A stretch of DNA of 64,000 bases from Struthio camelus (taxonomy: Eukaryota > Chordata > Aves > Struthioniformes > Struthionidae). Below, in pieces: positions 1-13,045 of the stretch; the first letter of the stretch is position 1; the number at the start of each line of letters is the position of its first letter. The stretch covers positions 143,426,264-143,490,263 of the forward strand of contig NC_090943.1 in assembly GCF_040807025.1 (NCBI RefSeq). Direction: 5' to 3'. Both the position numbers and the translations under genes were made by a program. The notes beneath the pieces are model-generated. The model saw only the letters and a list, made by a program, of their open reading frames with translations. It had not been told where the DNA came from and made no database searches.

Positions 1-2344
1 TGGTTCAGAAATTCAGAACAGGGAATTATTGTATATCAAATTTCACTGTTAAAATTTCAGCAGCCATTAATTCCAGCGTTTCCTAATACCATGCACACTG
101 CAGCTCTCAGAGGAACACTTGTCTTCTGAACATTGCAGTGTTAAACTAGATGGGAGAGCAGGTTGCCAAAATGCTCTGTCATATCACAATATGCAATTAT
201 GGAAAGGACAAGTGAAAAGAAATCCTTGTCAGACTATAAAGACAAAAGGACACTATTGTAGGGTCAGTCAAGTGCTAGCCAAAGTCAGCTCTGCTTCTGT
301 TAGTTTTGCACCTCACAAGAAAAACATCAAACAGACCTTTGGGTAACAACATATCTGCGCTGTAGCTCTATTCCCTCCTACAACGGAGACGAAGTCCAGC
401 ACTGAATGTGAATCCATGGTGACAGTCTGGATCCAGAAGCTGTTTGCCTGAAGCTTTATGGCTGCTAGGACATCGGTCAGGCTACCTAGTATTCCTTCAC
501 AAAATATTGCAAATAGTCACTATCAAAGGCTAAAGTTATAATTCTATATCTTCAATTCTAAAGTCATAGTAAGGTGCCAGCATGGCATACTATGCTTTTC
601 TAGACTGTCTCTCTGAGGATAGTCTCTTCACCGGGGTGCAAGACTTCAGCTTTTTTTCCAAGCAAAATACTTGCCTCTGATAGTCATAGTGGTCTTAGAG
701 GCGCTTCTGCCCCTCAATCTGGATCCTTCCGCAGATACAAAAGAGGCTGAACCTCCATCACATATTTACCTTCTTGAGAATAACCAGCCTGAGAGGTTTC
801 AAGGCACAGCAGACCTCCTCTCAAAGGCCTTCTTTCATCAGCCGCTGTATATTAGTAAGGGATACCTGGCTGCAATGGAAAAGGAGAGCACGCTGTCCGG
901 TGCAGTCTGGTAACATAGCCTTCCTCTCCCACCCAAAAGCCAGTGTTAAGCTCCCACAGAGCTATCAACACTCTCATGATCTAGCACCTCTGTATGCTAC
1001 TGCCAGCAGTGTACAGGCCACTTTCCTGATCATCTCTGTCATGGGCGTTATGAATCAGTATCCAGCCACTAGGCTTTCTATTACCCCATCACCTCCTACA
1101 TCCTTTCCTCAGACTGAAGCCTCACTGTACAGCCCCCTCCAACAAAATCCCTGTGTTCTTCAATCTCCCACTGTGTTGTCTTCACAGAATAGGGCCTCAG
1201 ACACTAGACTAGCAAAAGAAACCCACATTTCTCAAAATCCATGCTCTTTACTTCACCTGCCTCATCCCCGCTCCAGCATCCCTGAGGGGAAGTGTAAATC
1301 ACAGGAGTAGGTGAGTTTCTGAAGCAGATGCTATGAGCAGAGTAGGTTAAAGAGCACAGAAACTAGTTATCAACAGTCAAGTGAGCAGCATTCAAGAGCA
1401 TCATCTGCAATAACCACTCTTTGCATCACTTGGTAGGTAGCACAGGTCATTTGAACTCTGGGGTAAGCTCCTGAACGCAGGACATAGACACAGAGCAGAA
1501 TATGTAGAAACTGCTAGAGAAAATCTATGCCTCAGATAAAAAGCCCCAAGCAAACGGGGATGTCGCTTTGTCAGTTCAACAAGATGACTTCATATGGAGA
1601 GATCACGCATAAGGGAAGGCTGCAAGGAGGAGCAGGGAGAGGCCATGCATACAGGGAGGGGAGCTACATCTCAAGGAGTAAATTCAGTTGCAACAGGGAC
1701 CATTCCCAAACACTGGGACTTGACACCTCTTCTATTACATTATTAGAATGGTCTCTCGTGCTGCTTTGGCCTCCTAGACAACATGCTTTCCCCATTCTCA
1801 CGCATGGCTTAGGAGTCAATGGGCCATGCGTCACTCCCCATAGGCATTTGCCCTGCAGGTGGCCACCCTATTTTGGAGAGTGGCAGAGTTTAATAACATT
1901 AACAAGGACTGTTCTGAACCAGGCAGTTTCAGTGCAAGAGAGTGGACATGGACATATTTAATTTACTTTATCATTGTAGCCAGAGTGGCTGAGAAATCCA
2001 TAGACTGCAGCTACAGCACAAGCTAAGAGAAACAAGCCAGGAAAGCTGCCATGGGCAGAAAGCCCAGCTGAACAACAGGAGACAGCAATGCATCCTGCTG
2101 CATTCAGCACTCTCAGCTGCACTCACTTTTCTCCAAGGCTGAACAGGCTCAATCAATTACAGGCCTCCCTCCCTTTGCTGCAGGCACAACATGCCAATCC
2201 CAAATGATCTCCTGAAAATAGTATTTCCTGAACACTGAAGATTTGCCCCAGAATGCTGTAACTCTATGCAGCATTGCCGCATTCACTTTGAAGTGGTTCA
2301 TGCTTCACCAGTGTAGCACAGCGTGGGAACTCTACTTCATGTAT
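1..2344. other. Intergenic, nothing recognised
   Basis: No exon, repeat family or RNA gene was recognised. A Ser/Pro-rich plus-strand frame at 774-1,310 is open for 178 codons, but it opens with TTG and resembles no protein I know. Confidence 0.7.
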
Positions 2345-2430
2345 CATTAATCCCGTCCTGGGATAGGAAAATGGACAAAGTGACCTTTAGAGATCTTTCC
2401 TAGCCCTTTCTTCTATAATAAATACAGATT
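2345..2430 (+). mobile_element. CR1/L3-like LINE 3' tail fragment
   Basis: The run tggacaaagtgacctttaga followed by gatctttcctagccc and ttctat resembles the conserved 3' end of amniote CR1/L3 LINEs, whose usual form is tggactagatgacct, then agg/gat, ccttccagccct and attctatga. Only the last 80-90 bases are recognisable, and the 8-bp tail repeats are reduced to one decayed unit. A SINE sharing this tail is an alternative. Orientation is plus, since the tail lies at the right end. Confidence 0.55.
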
Positions 2431-4331
2431 TAGGACACAAACTTTCCAGTTTCCTTAAAAAAAAAAAAAAAAAAGCATTCACAATTTTTATACTTCACCA
2501 AAAAGAAAGAAAACATTTAAGGAAATAATCCAAGCCATGGTCATTTAATGCCTGAGAAAATATATGAGTCTGCCAAGCTCAGTCAGACTCTGAGACCAAT
2601 CAAGGAAGCCAGTTTTATATTCTGTGGACCTCCCATGAGAATGCTCTGCTAATATTTATATCTCTGCTCTGATTTGGGTGATTGCCTAACCTCCTTAGCT
2701 GAACTCATCCACTAACCCAGTGTCAGGAGAAATGAAGCAGTTGTTTCTCCCTTGTGAAAGCTACACAACAGGGTGCTTGGTCTGCATCCAAGCCTCAAGC
2801 AGTAGCCACCAAGTCTAAAAGATCTGGACTTGTCAGCACTCTTTTGGGGCAGTGGCACTTCAGGTTCTGCTGCACTGATGCTTGCTGAGACTCGCAGCGA
2901 CACCCCACGTAACGTAACAATTTATTCCTTAATTATGCTTTCACATCTAAAGTCTGAGACATATTCACATGCACACTTTCCCTTGAGCACTGAGGGCTTC
3001 CTCACAGGTGTGCTTTCCCAGCCAGTGTATGGATTATTCATCATTATGACACAGTTGCTTCTACTCCTCCTCCTCCAGCTGTCTATCTAGGCATTTGTGT
3101 TATCAGTAAATGGGAGACAAATCACAACAGGAAGAATATTCAGATACAAAACGTCTTTCTAGGTTCATCATTAAGTTTCAACCGTGGTCTATGTGCTATA
3201 TTTTACAGATACACTCTAGATCAAAAAAGCTTTACATATCTTTTGAATTTGCAGATAAAATAATCAGACTCAAATTATTTACAGTTATCAGTGACACAAA
3301 AGAGCTTATCAGCATGGGGTTTATATGTAAAGTCATAACCTAGTAATGATCATAGCCCCTGAGTATCTCCATTTATCTGAAAGTCAACAAACTATAATTC
3401 TGTTACATGTATATTGATCAAAGCTAATTCAAAGAGGAGAACAAACATGTTCTTTATTTGAGAGTCCTATTTTAGGCCTTTTATATCTTTCTTCTCAAGA
3501 GAGCCATTTTGGAAAGCTGAACTGATTAAGTTTGCTCTTGCTCAGCTTTCAGCAATAGAGTCCTGATTTTTTCCCATTCCCTCAGCTTTTCCAGGTAATT
3601 TCATTTTCAACATGCCATGTTGCTTAAAAGCAAGTGCCTCTTTTTAAGTCATATTGTAACACAAGTGAAAGAGCAGTAAAAAGTTAAACATGAAAAATGA
3701 AAGAACGTGCTTCATAAATCTAAGGTCCTGCAGGTAAACGAAGGGAAGTCACTCTTCTTTGGTCACATACCAAAAACCTGCAATTGCAGGAAAATGTTTT
3801 CCATGCCCTAACTACAGGTTTTTTTAAACTTCAGTATCGTCATAAACTTTCCCGTTCTGAAAAACAGTCAGTTACAGGTGAAACAGTTCTTACAAATCCA
3901 AGTTGGTGAACAACTTCCATAAAAGCTGACCGAATTTTTTTGCAACATGTACACCACAGTCTTAAACCACAACATAACTGAACCTATAAATATGTATCAC
4001 AAACATGGTCCGAATCTACTCTGGTTTTCTAACAAAAAAAAAAAAAATTCATAATTATCAATAAGTGATTGGCAGGCTTCCTATCCTTCCTTTGTGGGAG
4101 AAGTCCGCTCATTTCTGCTATTGTTTTCTTTTTCGACCCTACATCACACGAATTTCATCCACATCTGATGGTCACCTCCTGACGGCCTCATTCAAATCTG
4201 AGCCAACTGAATTCTGATAAAAACCTTACAGCAAACGTCACATTACAAAGTTGAAGCTGAATAGGAAAAAATCTGGGTTTTTTCACTTATAACGTCTTAG
4301 AAAAAAGTCTGCAAACCATTCTGCAGTTTCA

Positions 4332-4361
4332 GGTGTTTTTCACACAAGAGTGAAAAACACC
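4332..4361. repeat. Perfect 12-bp hairpin, 6-base loop
   Basis: ggtgtttttcac and gtgaaaaacacc flank the loop acaaga. Intergenic; no T-run terminator or gene context. Confidence 0.85.
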
Positions 4362-6858
4362 ATTTTCACTAAAAAGGTTGGGCTTCAGTTGTAGAGAACA
4401 TGATCTCACAGGTACTGTGCTTAGCCTTTTGATTGCTCCCCCTCAAGGAATAAGCCGTTCCTAGCAAAAAGGCCTTGTTCATTTATCGCCAGATGGGCAT
4501 TGCACTTGACACCATTAAGTAACTCCATTGATTCAGAAGGCTGATTCATGACAAAATCATAATGAGGAAAAGGCATTGCATAGAACTGTTTGAGTGCTTC
4601 AGGTTAGAAATGCTAAAGAAAGCCTCATACTTTTCAGTGTCAAATGTCATTAAGTCTATTTCCAAGACAGACGTCTCAAGCTTTTAAAGGATTTCAGGAA
4701 AATAATCTTTCCGAATCCTTTGTGGAAGTCCAAAATTTAGTTCCAGTATTGTCTAAAGGGAAGAATTAACAGAAGCATCTCAAAAATCAGCTTCAGAAAA
4801 GATGAAATTAAGTTTTCTTCTTCTAACATCAGTTGTTCATTATATTGTGGTCCAAAATCCTGCTGGAAAACCCTGTTCTACTGCAGATTGATCTGACACC
4901 TGTCTATTACGATTTCATTACAATGCCCATCCTTTCAGGGAAGGCTTTTTATGTTCCAAAGAAAAAGAGTCCACTTTCTCATCTGTCTTATCCTTTGAAC
5001 TCATGCAAATTACTTTGCACTTTCCCAGAGATGCACTTAGCCTAGGAAATTTTATTGCTTAATGTTATCAGGACAACATAGCGGGAATAAAAGTTTTTTT
5101 TTTCATTTCTTAACAAGATTTTCATAAACACAGTGACTTTACTTTCAAAGCAGTTGAATGCCATAACTATTTGAAAGCAAAAGTGCCAAGATTCAAGCTA
5201 CCTGGGATCTGATGTCACCTCTTCATGCCAGATTAGGTAAGTTTTCTTGTCTGAGCCTTTCACATAACTATGCCTTTACACAAACCTCTCTCTTTCTGCT
5301 TCCTACTGTACTGGGGAGAGGCCTAGCTCTCCCCAGCCATACCTGCTTGTGTGGGTCTGTGTGAAAAAAAGGATATTGTTCCATTGGGATGAAACACAAA
5401 GTCAAGGGGCTGCCTTATCACTCAGCACTGAGGAGTATTAAAGAGGTCTGCTTCATTCACTATCCAACTCAGAGAAGTCTGTATTATAAAACTATATAGA
5501 AATGCTCACACCATAAATCTATCTAATGGCAACAAAAACAATTTACTCTTCCATTTCTGGATGTTACTGCTTTCTTCATCATTCCAACACAGAAAGAACT
5601 AGTGAGCAACAACCTTATGAAGGATATCATGTGGGTTTGATGTTTCCATGCACTGTTATTTGCCAGAAGATGATTCCGGCAGGAGGTCTGGGAGTCAGGT
5701 ATTCCCTTGTGCTAATTTCTACTGCTCACAGAGTGAAGAACTCTCTCTGCTAGACCAGGTACTTTCCTTTTACATCACTTTCAGTTACACACTTGAAAGA
5801 AAAAAAAATTGTATTTATGGAGAGTTGCAGGTGGGATTACTGCACTTCTCAGATTGTGACCACAGAACCATTGCATTGGGTATAAACATGATTTCAGTCA
5901 TTCCAGTCTCTAGTTTGCCCCTGTACACTCACTGCTGCTACTCCTCTTCCATGATGCTAGCACAATCACTAGCACAATCACTTGTTTGACCATTTTCTGA
6001 GTCAGATTGATAATGAAATGATCTTGGTTTTTCAGCAGGCAGAGCTGAAGGATCAGGAAGCTTGGTCAAGTGCATAACTAACAGCTGGGGGTGAACTGAG
6101 GATGAAGATAACTCAAATCAGATCTTTTCCTTTAATAGGTTAGCTTGTGCAAACACAGCTTGTGAGTACATTTGGCAAGATGGTGGAAAAGCTGAGTGGA
6201 AAACCTCAAAAAAGAGAGATCTTTGCATGCAACTCGTTCAAAAGCAATTTTAGCAGCACACCTGAAAGCAGAGAGAACCGCAGTACAAAATGGGAATGAG
6301 TGACTGAAGATGGGAGCAAGAAGGCAGGAGGAAATGACTTGCTAAACCAAATTCCCTGCCAAGGTTACTGTATGACAGAACGTCATCCTTTGCAGTATTT
6401 TCTGCCTTGGTTTGCTCCCCTTCTAACCGCAGGTGCCCAGGCATTATGGAGCCCTTGGGGCTCCACGGAGGTTTGCACCTGCGGATGAGCTCACAGCAGT
6501 CAGCAGCACAAACTGGAGCACAGCCCCAAATACACGCAGTCTGCCAGCCCCGGAGCGCACCAGCTGCTCCACCGTGGTCCTGCGAGGAGACATCAGGCTG
6601 CTCTCCTGGTCAGGGCAGCAATCTGCCAAACATCCTCATAGGCTCTTCAGAGACTAACTTCCACGTGTTCAGAGCTTAATCCCCAGCAGAGTTTATAATT
6701 TCATACGGACATATCACATTCTGTCACAGATTATCTGTGTTCTCACTTTGCAGATGTCTGCCTCTCCCTTGTCAGCTCTGCTCCTGTGTCTGTACAGCTC
6801 TCCTACCCATGGTGAGAAATACTTTGTTGTGAGAGAGCTTTCTGTGGTTGCAAAGCTG

Positions 6859-6896
6859 CAGGCTGACTAAGCGCCCGTCAGCGCGGAGTCAGCCTG
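6859..6896. repeat. Nested GC-rich hairpin
   Basis: caggctgact and agtcagcctg form a perfect 10-bp outer stem. Inside, GCGC at 6,871-6,874 pairs with GCGC at 6,881-6,884 across a 6-base loop, with a two-by-two internal mismatch between the stems. Confidence 0.8.
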
Positions 6897-9800
6897 TGAA
6901 GAGAGGACAGCCTGACGGAGGCTGCACGTACACAGAAATTGCCCAGGAAGAGATTTAATTCCTCAGTAGTGTGAGCATGCAAAAGCTGTTTGAAAAATCA
7001 CAGAAAGCAGGGGCCCCTTGCAGCATAGGAAAGAGCATTTTAAAGGTTGGAGCAGGGGAGGAGAGAGTACCAAAGGAAGCAGTGCCTGTACCCTTATCCA
7101 TACCTATATCCATATCCTTACCCTAATCCATAATCTGTACCCTTCTGCATTACCAAAGGCTCCAGAGTAACTTGATTCTTATTGCCACTACTCTCCATCT
7201 CTGTTATAATCCATCCTACTTCATATGGTAAATGATATATGTAGATAGCATCTCAGAAGAAGTAATGCTTTTAGCTGCAAATGCTGGAGCTGGCTTACAA
7301 GCAGAAAAATGAGCTTTCTACTTCTTGAAGGTGGTCAGACTGTGCAGTGGGAGAGCCATAAGGCACAGTCGTGGTCATAGTTTTATTAGAAAATATAAGC
7401 ATATTGAAATTCATCTTAAACCCACAAACTGAGATAGCGCTGCAAAGTATGCTACCTAAGAGGGAGCTGGCCTTTTTATTTATGTAATCCACATAAGGCA
7501 GTCACTTATGAACTTTTCAGCGTTAGTGCCAGTGATCATTATTTCAAAATGTCAAGAATACTATTTAAAGTCTCTCTCCCCTCACCAGCCTCCCTCCTTG
7601 CTTTTCTTTTTCCTGCATTCTTAAGAAATTAAACGGGATCCTAAAATCAGTTCCAGGTCACCTCCTCCTGTGACAGGTTTCAGCATCCCTGTAATGATGT
7701 ATCAGAATGCCATGATCTGCCTTTTCAGATGTTTACTGAAGGCCTAACCTGCACTAATTCAGTAGCAGGACTGGAAGGATATGCAAGCAGGAATGGGGGA
7801 AAAGGCAACAGCCAGATCACAGGTTCTTAGCAAAAGCCTCATCAGCATTTAATGCTCCTAGTTTGGTTTATATATTCTGAGTCTTTTTACACTAGTGCAT
7901 ATGGCTCAGCTCAGGCATGAAAATAAAAGTCTTTTGTTAGCTATAAAGAGGCAGAGGAAGCAATAGAAATGAATGAGCAATAAAATGGCATCCAGAAATG
8001 AAAGGTTCATGTCAGGTAGACATTCATGTAACCATTTATAATTTTAGATTTAAAAAAATATACATTCTCATTTTAGATTGTGTTCCCACTGGTAAGAGTA
8101 AAGTTGCTCCTCATACCCCCAAACCAACACAAGCTCCTAAAGGAAAAAAGATTAGTAAGAGTAATCTGTTTTGATCTTCCGGATGAAAAATAGTTCAAAC
8201 ACAAAATACCATAATCTTTAGACCAGTTTAAGCATAGAAGAATCTTGGGCTTCCAACCTAGAAGGTGAAGGCACAAGGCCTAACCCCTCAAGGGATGCTC
8301 TTGCAGCAGCTAGATAGATGTGTATATGCCACCAAATCCTAGCTTCAGAGGTCCTTTCTCATACTAATTTGAAGGAAGAAGTAAGGAAGAATTCCTTTTC
8401 AAATCTTGCTTTTGGTGTATTCCTCCTTCAAAATACACATTAGCCTATGAACACAACCTCCATGGCCTCAGGTCCAAAGAAACATGTGTTTCCTTTTCCA
8501 GAGGTCCCACATCTGCCATCCTCCAAGCAGCCTAGAGAAAAGTGGTCAACTCCACGCATCTCAAACCTGTGGTTACCCCAGAAAACTCAAATGACCTCCC
8601 AGGGCTCCTGCCTTGTTTCTGTTTTACTTTTAGTAACCTAGAGGTCTTAGACGGTGGCTCTTTTGAAAGATCAGCACCTTCTGTCCCTTTCCTTCTGAAA
8701 GCTGCAGTGCTCTTTTCTATATGTTTCCGCATTACTTTTTGAGAAAGGAGCAGCACAGAGCTGCTTGCCGTTATACTACCCTTTCTTGTCGGGGGGTGGG
8801 AGGTAGGCGTTCCTATATAGTTCTTAAACAGATCTTATCCCAGCTTTCCTCCTGCAAACTAAGCTTCTGGAGTCCCCACATGGACCATATCTTCAACACA
8901 CCAGACTATGTTTCATAGTCATCATGAGCAATGTTCAAGAATTATTTTTAACAATTAAATCATTAAAGAGAGGAATTATCCTAGAGCTGTCTTTTTATCA
9001 AGTGAGATACACCCCAAAACGGAGACAAGAGTAAAAGGGAAAATAATAAATAAATAAGGCTATAGGGAAAACTGGACAAAATACATCACATTGTGTAGCC
9101 ACGTAGAGCTTCCTAGACAGCGAAGTCTACTGACAGTAACAGCAGACATTGGGCTCTAAATTTAAAGCAGGGGATAATTTCATTCTCTTCTTTCTGGGCA
9201 TGCACCGCTCTACTTAACGTCTAAATGATTTCTGGTAGGAAAGAGCAGATGCTCCCTGACCTGCAGCAACACACCTGTACTGCCCAGCCAGCAATAAAAG
9301 ACTGTAACAAGGGACTACCTCCACAAACAGACATAGGCAGGAGTCTGAAAATCCACAGTAAAATAGTCCATAACTCAGAGCAATAATGCAGCAGCTCATA
9401 ACGGGAGTGAAATGTAACGCCATGCTTTGTACTGAGCATTTTGCGCACGCTTCATAATGAATAATACAGACTAGAAAATGTTCCAGTTTCAGCTATTTCA
9501 AATTTAAGTAAAAATAGATAAAAAATGGTTCAAGAACTTTTTGTATGAAATGCACGGATTTGGATGTCTCTGGTTGGGAAATCAGAGGAGCCAGCAAAAG
9601 CAGGCAGATGTAGTCACTACCAGTAAAATTAAAGAACCTTAAAATAAACACAAATGATAAAGGCAGCCACTGCAAATCTGCTTTCTAGGATCAAACCAGC
9701 TAATTTCTGCAGGCAGGAAAGATGTTTATTGTAAACACCTAACTGGGGCCACAGAATACAGTACAGTTAACAGCGTTACAAGAAATGGATTAATTCTCCA

Positions 9801-12439
9801 TTACGGCTGTGTTTGTGTTGATCCAAGGCTCTCCAGCACACCAGAGCAACCTGCGCTACAGCCTCAAGTTTGAGAGAAAATATTCCTTAGTCTGCATGCA
9901 TAAAATGGCCTCTGCTCCTCTCTGACTGAATGAGATAAATGCTGCACTCAAAGCGCTGTGATCCTCTCCAGACAGGTTTGAAGCATATATGGTGCTCTGC
10001 ACAGTGGCAGTGTTGGTTAGGCTCACAAGCCCAGAGGAACATTGAGTACATTTGCTGCCACGGTAGAAAGAATAAGTTACAGCAAAGAAATGCAAAGAAT
10101 TATTTTTGCAGCCAGCAGTGTACAGGCAGTAATAACACTGGATGTGATAATTAATGAAAGATTTATCTCCAGCTTTCTGGAGGGGTTCTATAGATTTGGC
10201 CCTTAAGGAGCTGATGGATGGCAATTTGAATATATAAAGAAGAATTTATTTGTTTAATCACTGAATGCAATAAATTAGGGTTGCACGTTATTTTAGTCCC
10301 ATGGGAAACATGGTCCGTTGCATTTTCCTTTTCAAAACTATGCTCAGAAAGAGCCAGCTCTGTTGCCTAAGAGCAGAACAATTTGCTGCCAAACAAGGAC
10401 ACACATCCAAATCCCCAGCCTGGTAGGAGTTAGATAATACAATCTGGGGTAGGATGAATAATCTTGACTCATGCCACAGAAATGTTACATGCTGACAAAG
10501 GTAGCACTAATCGCTTTGAACAAACTGTGGTAAAACTTTCCAGAGACCTCTGCACCACAACATTAGTTGTGTATATAAAAAGAGAATTGAAATAGACAGG
10601 AAAATACTAAGAGGTTTCATCTTCCCATTACGTTTACCTCATCTTCAGCTCAGTGATCCAGCATCACTGCCTCTACCCAAAAATGTTCAGCACATGCTTA
10701 TGCTTCTCCACTGTAAGCAGCTATACACCAATTTGCACCTTTGCAGCGGAGCATATCAGGGAGCAAACGGACAGAGCAGAAGTGCTGAGCACCTACCACT
10801 GAATTTAAGTCAGGGGTATCCAAAGGGCTCAGCTCCTTTGAAAATAAGAACAGCATGACTGAGCAATCTTAATGCATGCTGAAAAGGCCATTTGTCTCAC
10901 CTTAAACATATATTTCAAAACAGAATTCTAAATGTCATGACAAGGACTCTTTTCTTTGATTGTTAATACATGGCTCATTAACATAAAGCTTATTCTTAAT
11001 AACTTGCCTGAGCAATGTTCTGGTATACTGCAAGGTACAAGGTAGTGTTATTGTGGTTAACTACTTGTGCAGAACCCAGACTCCCAAAGAAAGAATTAAA
11101 TTGGATAAAGTATGAAGGATTCATTTTCTCAATAAGTAAGTACACAGTAGCTGTACATAAGTCCCTATTTGATAGGAATACAAAGTTTTATTTTAGAGAA
11201 GTGAGCTCCATAAGCACTGCCATCCTTCCTTTATAGGCAGGAGCTCTGACATGGTTTTTAACACTGGCAAAATTGTCCTGTTTGCTACCCCCTGTCCCCT
11301 CCCCACTCAGATTTTATATAAGTGCTTTTTAGAGCACATTCAGGGCTCAGTTGCAGCAAGGGAAGAATAGAAATTGCAAGAGAAGAGTGGAAATTGCAGA
11401 GGTTTCTGTCACTTTAAAAGAATTAGTCAGAAAATTACAACCCCAGATATGGTTAGTGTAGTGATTTGATAGCTATTGCTAGATCCTTCTACCCTCTCAC
11501 ATATCTTTATTTTAATATTTGCTATGTAAAGTAGAACATTATAGAGTAGCTTTTATTTAATCATGTTTTGAGAAGATTTTCTGTTTATAGTTCACAGTGG
11601 TTTCTGCAGTACAGTAAGCTTTGGTGTTCTTTCATCCTAGCTCCTTTTTTTCAAATATCACATAATATGTAAAGAAAGCACTGGAAAACTTGTTTCAGAT
11701 TACAGTAACTTGAAGTTCAAGATATAGTTTATAACAATAGGTTTCTCCTTCCGTCTTTAAGCTTCTCTGATCTGTGGAAGGATCTTCTCAAAAAGACACA
11801 AACATTTAGGTGAGTCAAAATAAATTTCCTTTATTCTCTTCAAGACATGCAAGTGAAGTTATCTTGGTTAATGGCATTCCGTAAACTAAAATAGACTGGC
11901 TACATCTGTTTCTAGAACTTCATTTAAATAGCTCAAATTTGATTACACACAATTTACATTTAAAAGTGTGGTTGTTTCTGGTATATGGATAGGATTGCAA
12001 TTAGTGTTCCTTAATTGATATGTATAAGAATTAGCATACTAGCAAGTGGGATAATGTGCAGACATAATTCAGATTTGTGTTTGCCTTTGTGCTGAGAGCT
12101 ACTGTCTAGTTTTAAGAACAGGTCAGACTGAGCGCAGTAATGAAAGTTTCCTAATGGCACATTAAACGCTAGTTCTAGCCTGAAATATTTCTTTAACGCC
12201 CACACTCAGGGTAATACAGTCTGTTATGTTCAAATTAGGAAACTGAGATATGAGTTTCAGTGTTATAACACTGAAGAAATGGGAAAATGGAATCACAGAT
12301 TGAGTGATCAGGATTTTAATGCGTTTATCAAACGGTGGTATCCTATGGTTATAGAAGAGCAAATGTAATACAACTGTTTAAAAAGGATAAAGTAATACAT
12401 GCAATGACATTTGCTTGCCCTCAAAGGCATTTGTGTTTT

Positions 12440-13045
12440 AATGTGTTTTCTTAACACAAAAACATTTGAAGGGCAGAATAGTAAAAGAAATAGAGATGCA
12501 CAGAAAAGGGGATAACATGTGGGATTTCATCAAGGACAGGCAGTGCCACACTGAGCCTGTATCTTTCTTTGCTGATTTTCTTGGAAAAGAAAACGCAAAA
12601 GCTAGATTGATCTCTTAATAGATAAACAATAAAAAAATGGAAACTAATAAAAGAATTGTGAAAAATAGCTGTAGGTAGCAAAAGGTGACGTATCAGGCTG
12701 GGAGAGGCAAAGGAACTACGCTGCAGCTCTCCAAAGCTAGGTTTGGGATGAGTTTCATTAAAGGTTTTTGGCACAAAAAAGTAGTGTGCTTATGAAACTC
12801 ATTGGTAACACATAGATGGAAAGCAGCATCAGAAGGAAATCAAAATATCATACAAGAAGTGGGTGACCACTAGTATTGGACGATCTTGAGGAACAGTAAT
12901 CGAAATGGGATGGAATTTCAAAGTGCATGTCCAGGTATGTAAAGAAAGACAAGTAAGAATGTCAGGCATAAACTGGGACAGTTTGAAATGGGACATAGTG
13001 AGAAAGACTTGGATTTGTTAGGCAACCACAAAATGACTAAGCATT
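12440..13045 (+). mobile_element. Decayed CR1/L3 LINE, reverse-transcriptase segment of ORF2
   Basis: Nucleotide sequence, from about 12,640 onward, follows the amniote CR1/L3 consensus for the reverse-transcriptase region: aataaaagaattgtg, then a segment ending tatcaggctgggag, ggcacaaaaaagtagtgtgc, atcaaaatatcatacaagaa, and gaaatgggatggaatttcaa. The catalytic FADD motif is lost: both aspartate codons have changed (ggt aac at 12,804-12,809), with an in-frame TAG at 12,813-12,815. Numerous indels break the frame elsewhere. The copy is long dead and lacks the element's 3' tail, so it is an internal fragment. Left boundary is approximate. Confidence 0.8.

Larger units (their letters stand above)
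2431..12439. other. Intergenic between two LINE fragments
   Basis: AT-rich unique sequence with the hairpins at 4,332 and 6,859 and a degenerate tccatac/tatccata-type low-complexity patch at 7,088-7,145. A slightly GC-rich patch at 6,440-6,630 leaves three overlapping frames open on both strands, which points to composition, not coding. No RNA gene was recognised. Confidence 0.7.

Noticed and set aside
774-1310. 178-codon plus-strand open frame
   Set aside because: It opens with TTG, has its first ATG far inside, is Ser/Pro-rich and matches no protein I know. Likely chance in a locally stop-poor stretch.
2457-2474. A18 after AATAAA as a processed pseudogene tail
   Set aside because: The preceding sequence fits a CR1-like 3' tail and shows no coding remnant, so a retrocopied gene is not supported.
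5215-5290. Possible MIR-type SINE remnant
   Set aside because: Only a loose resemblance to the conserved core, with no second block in order.
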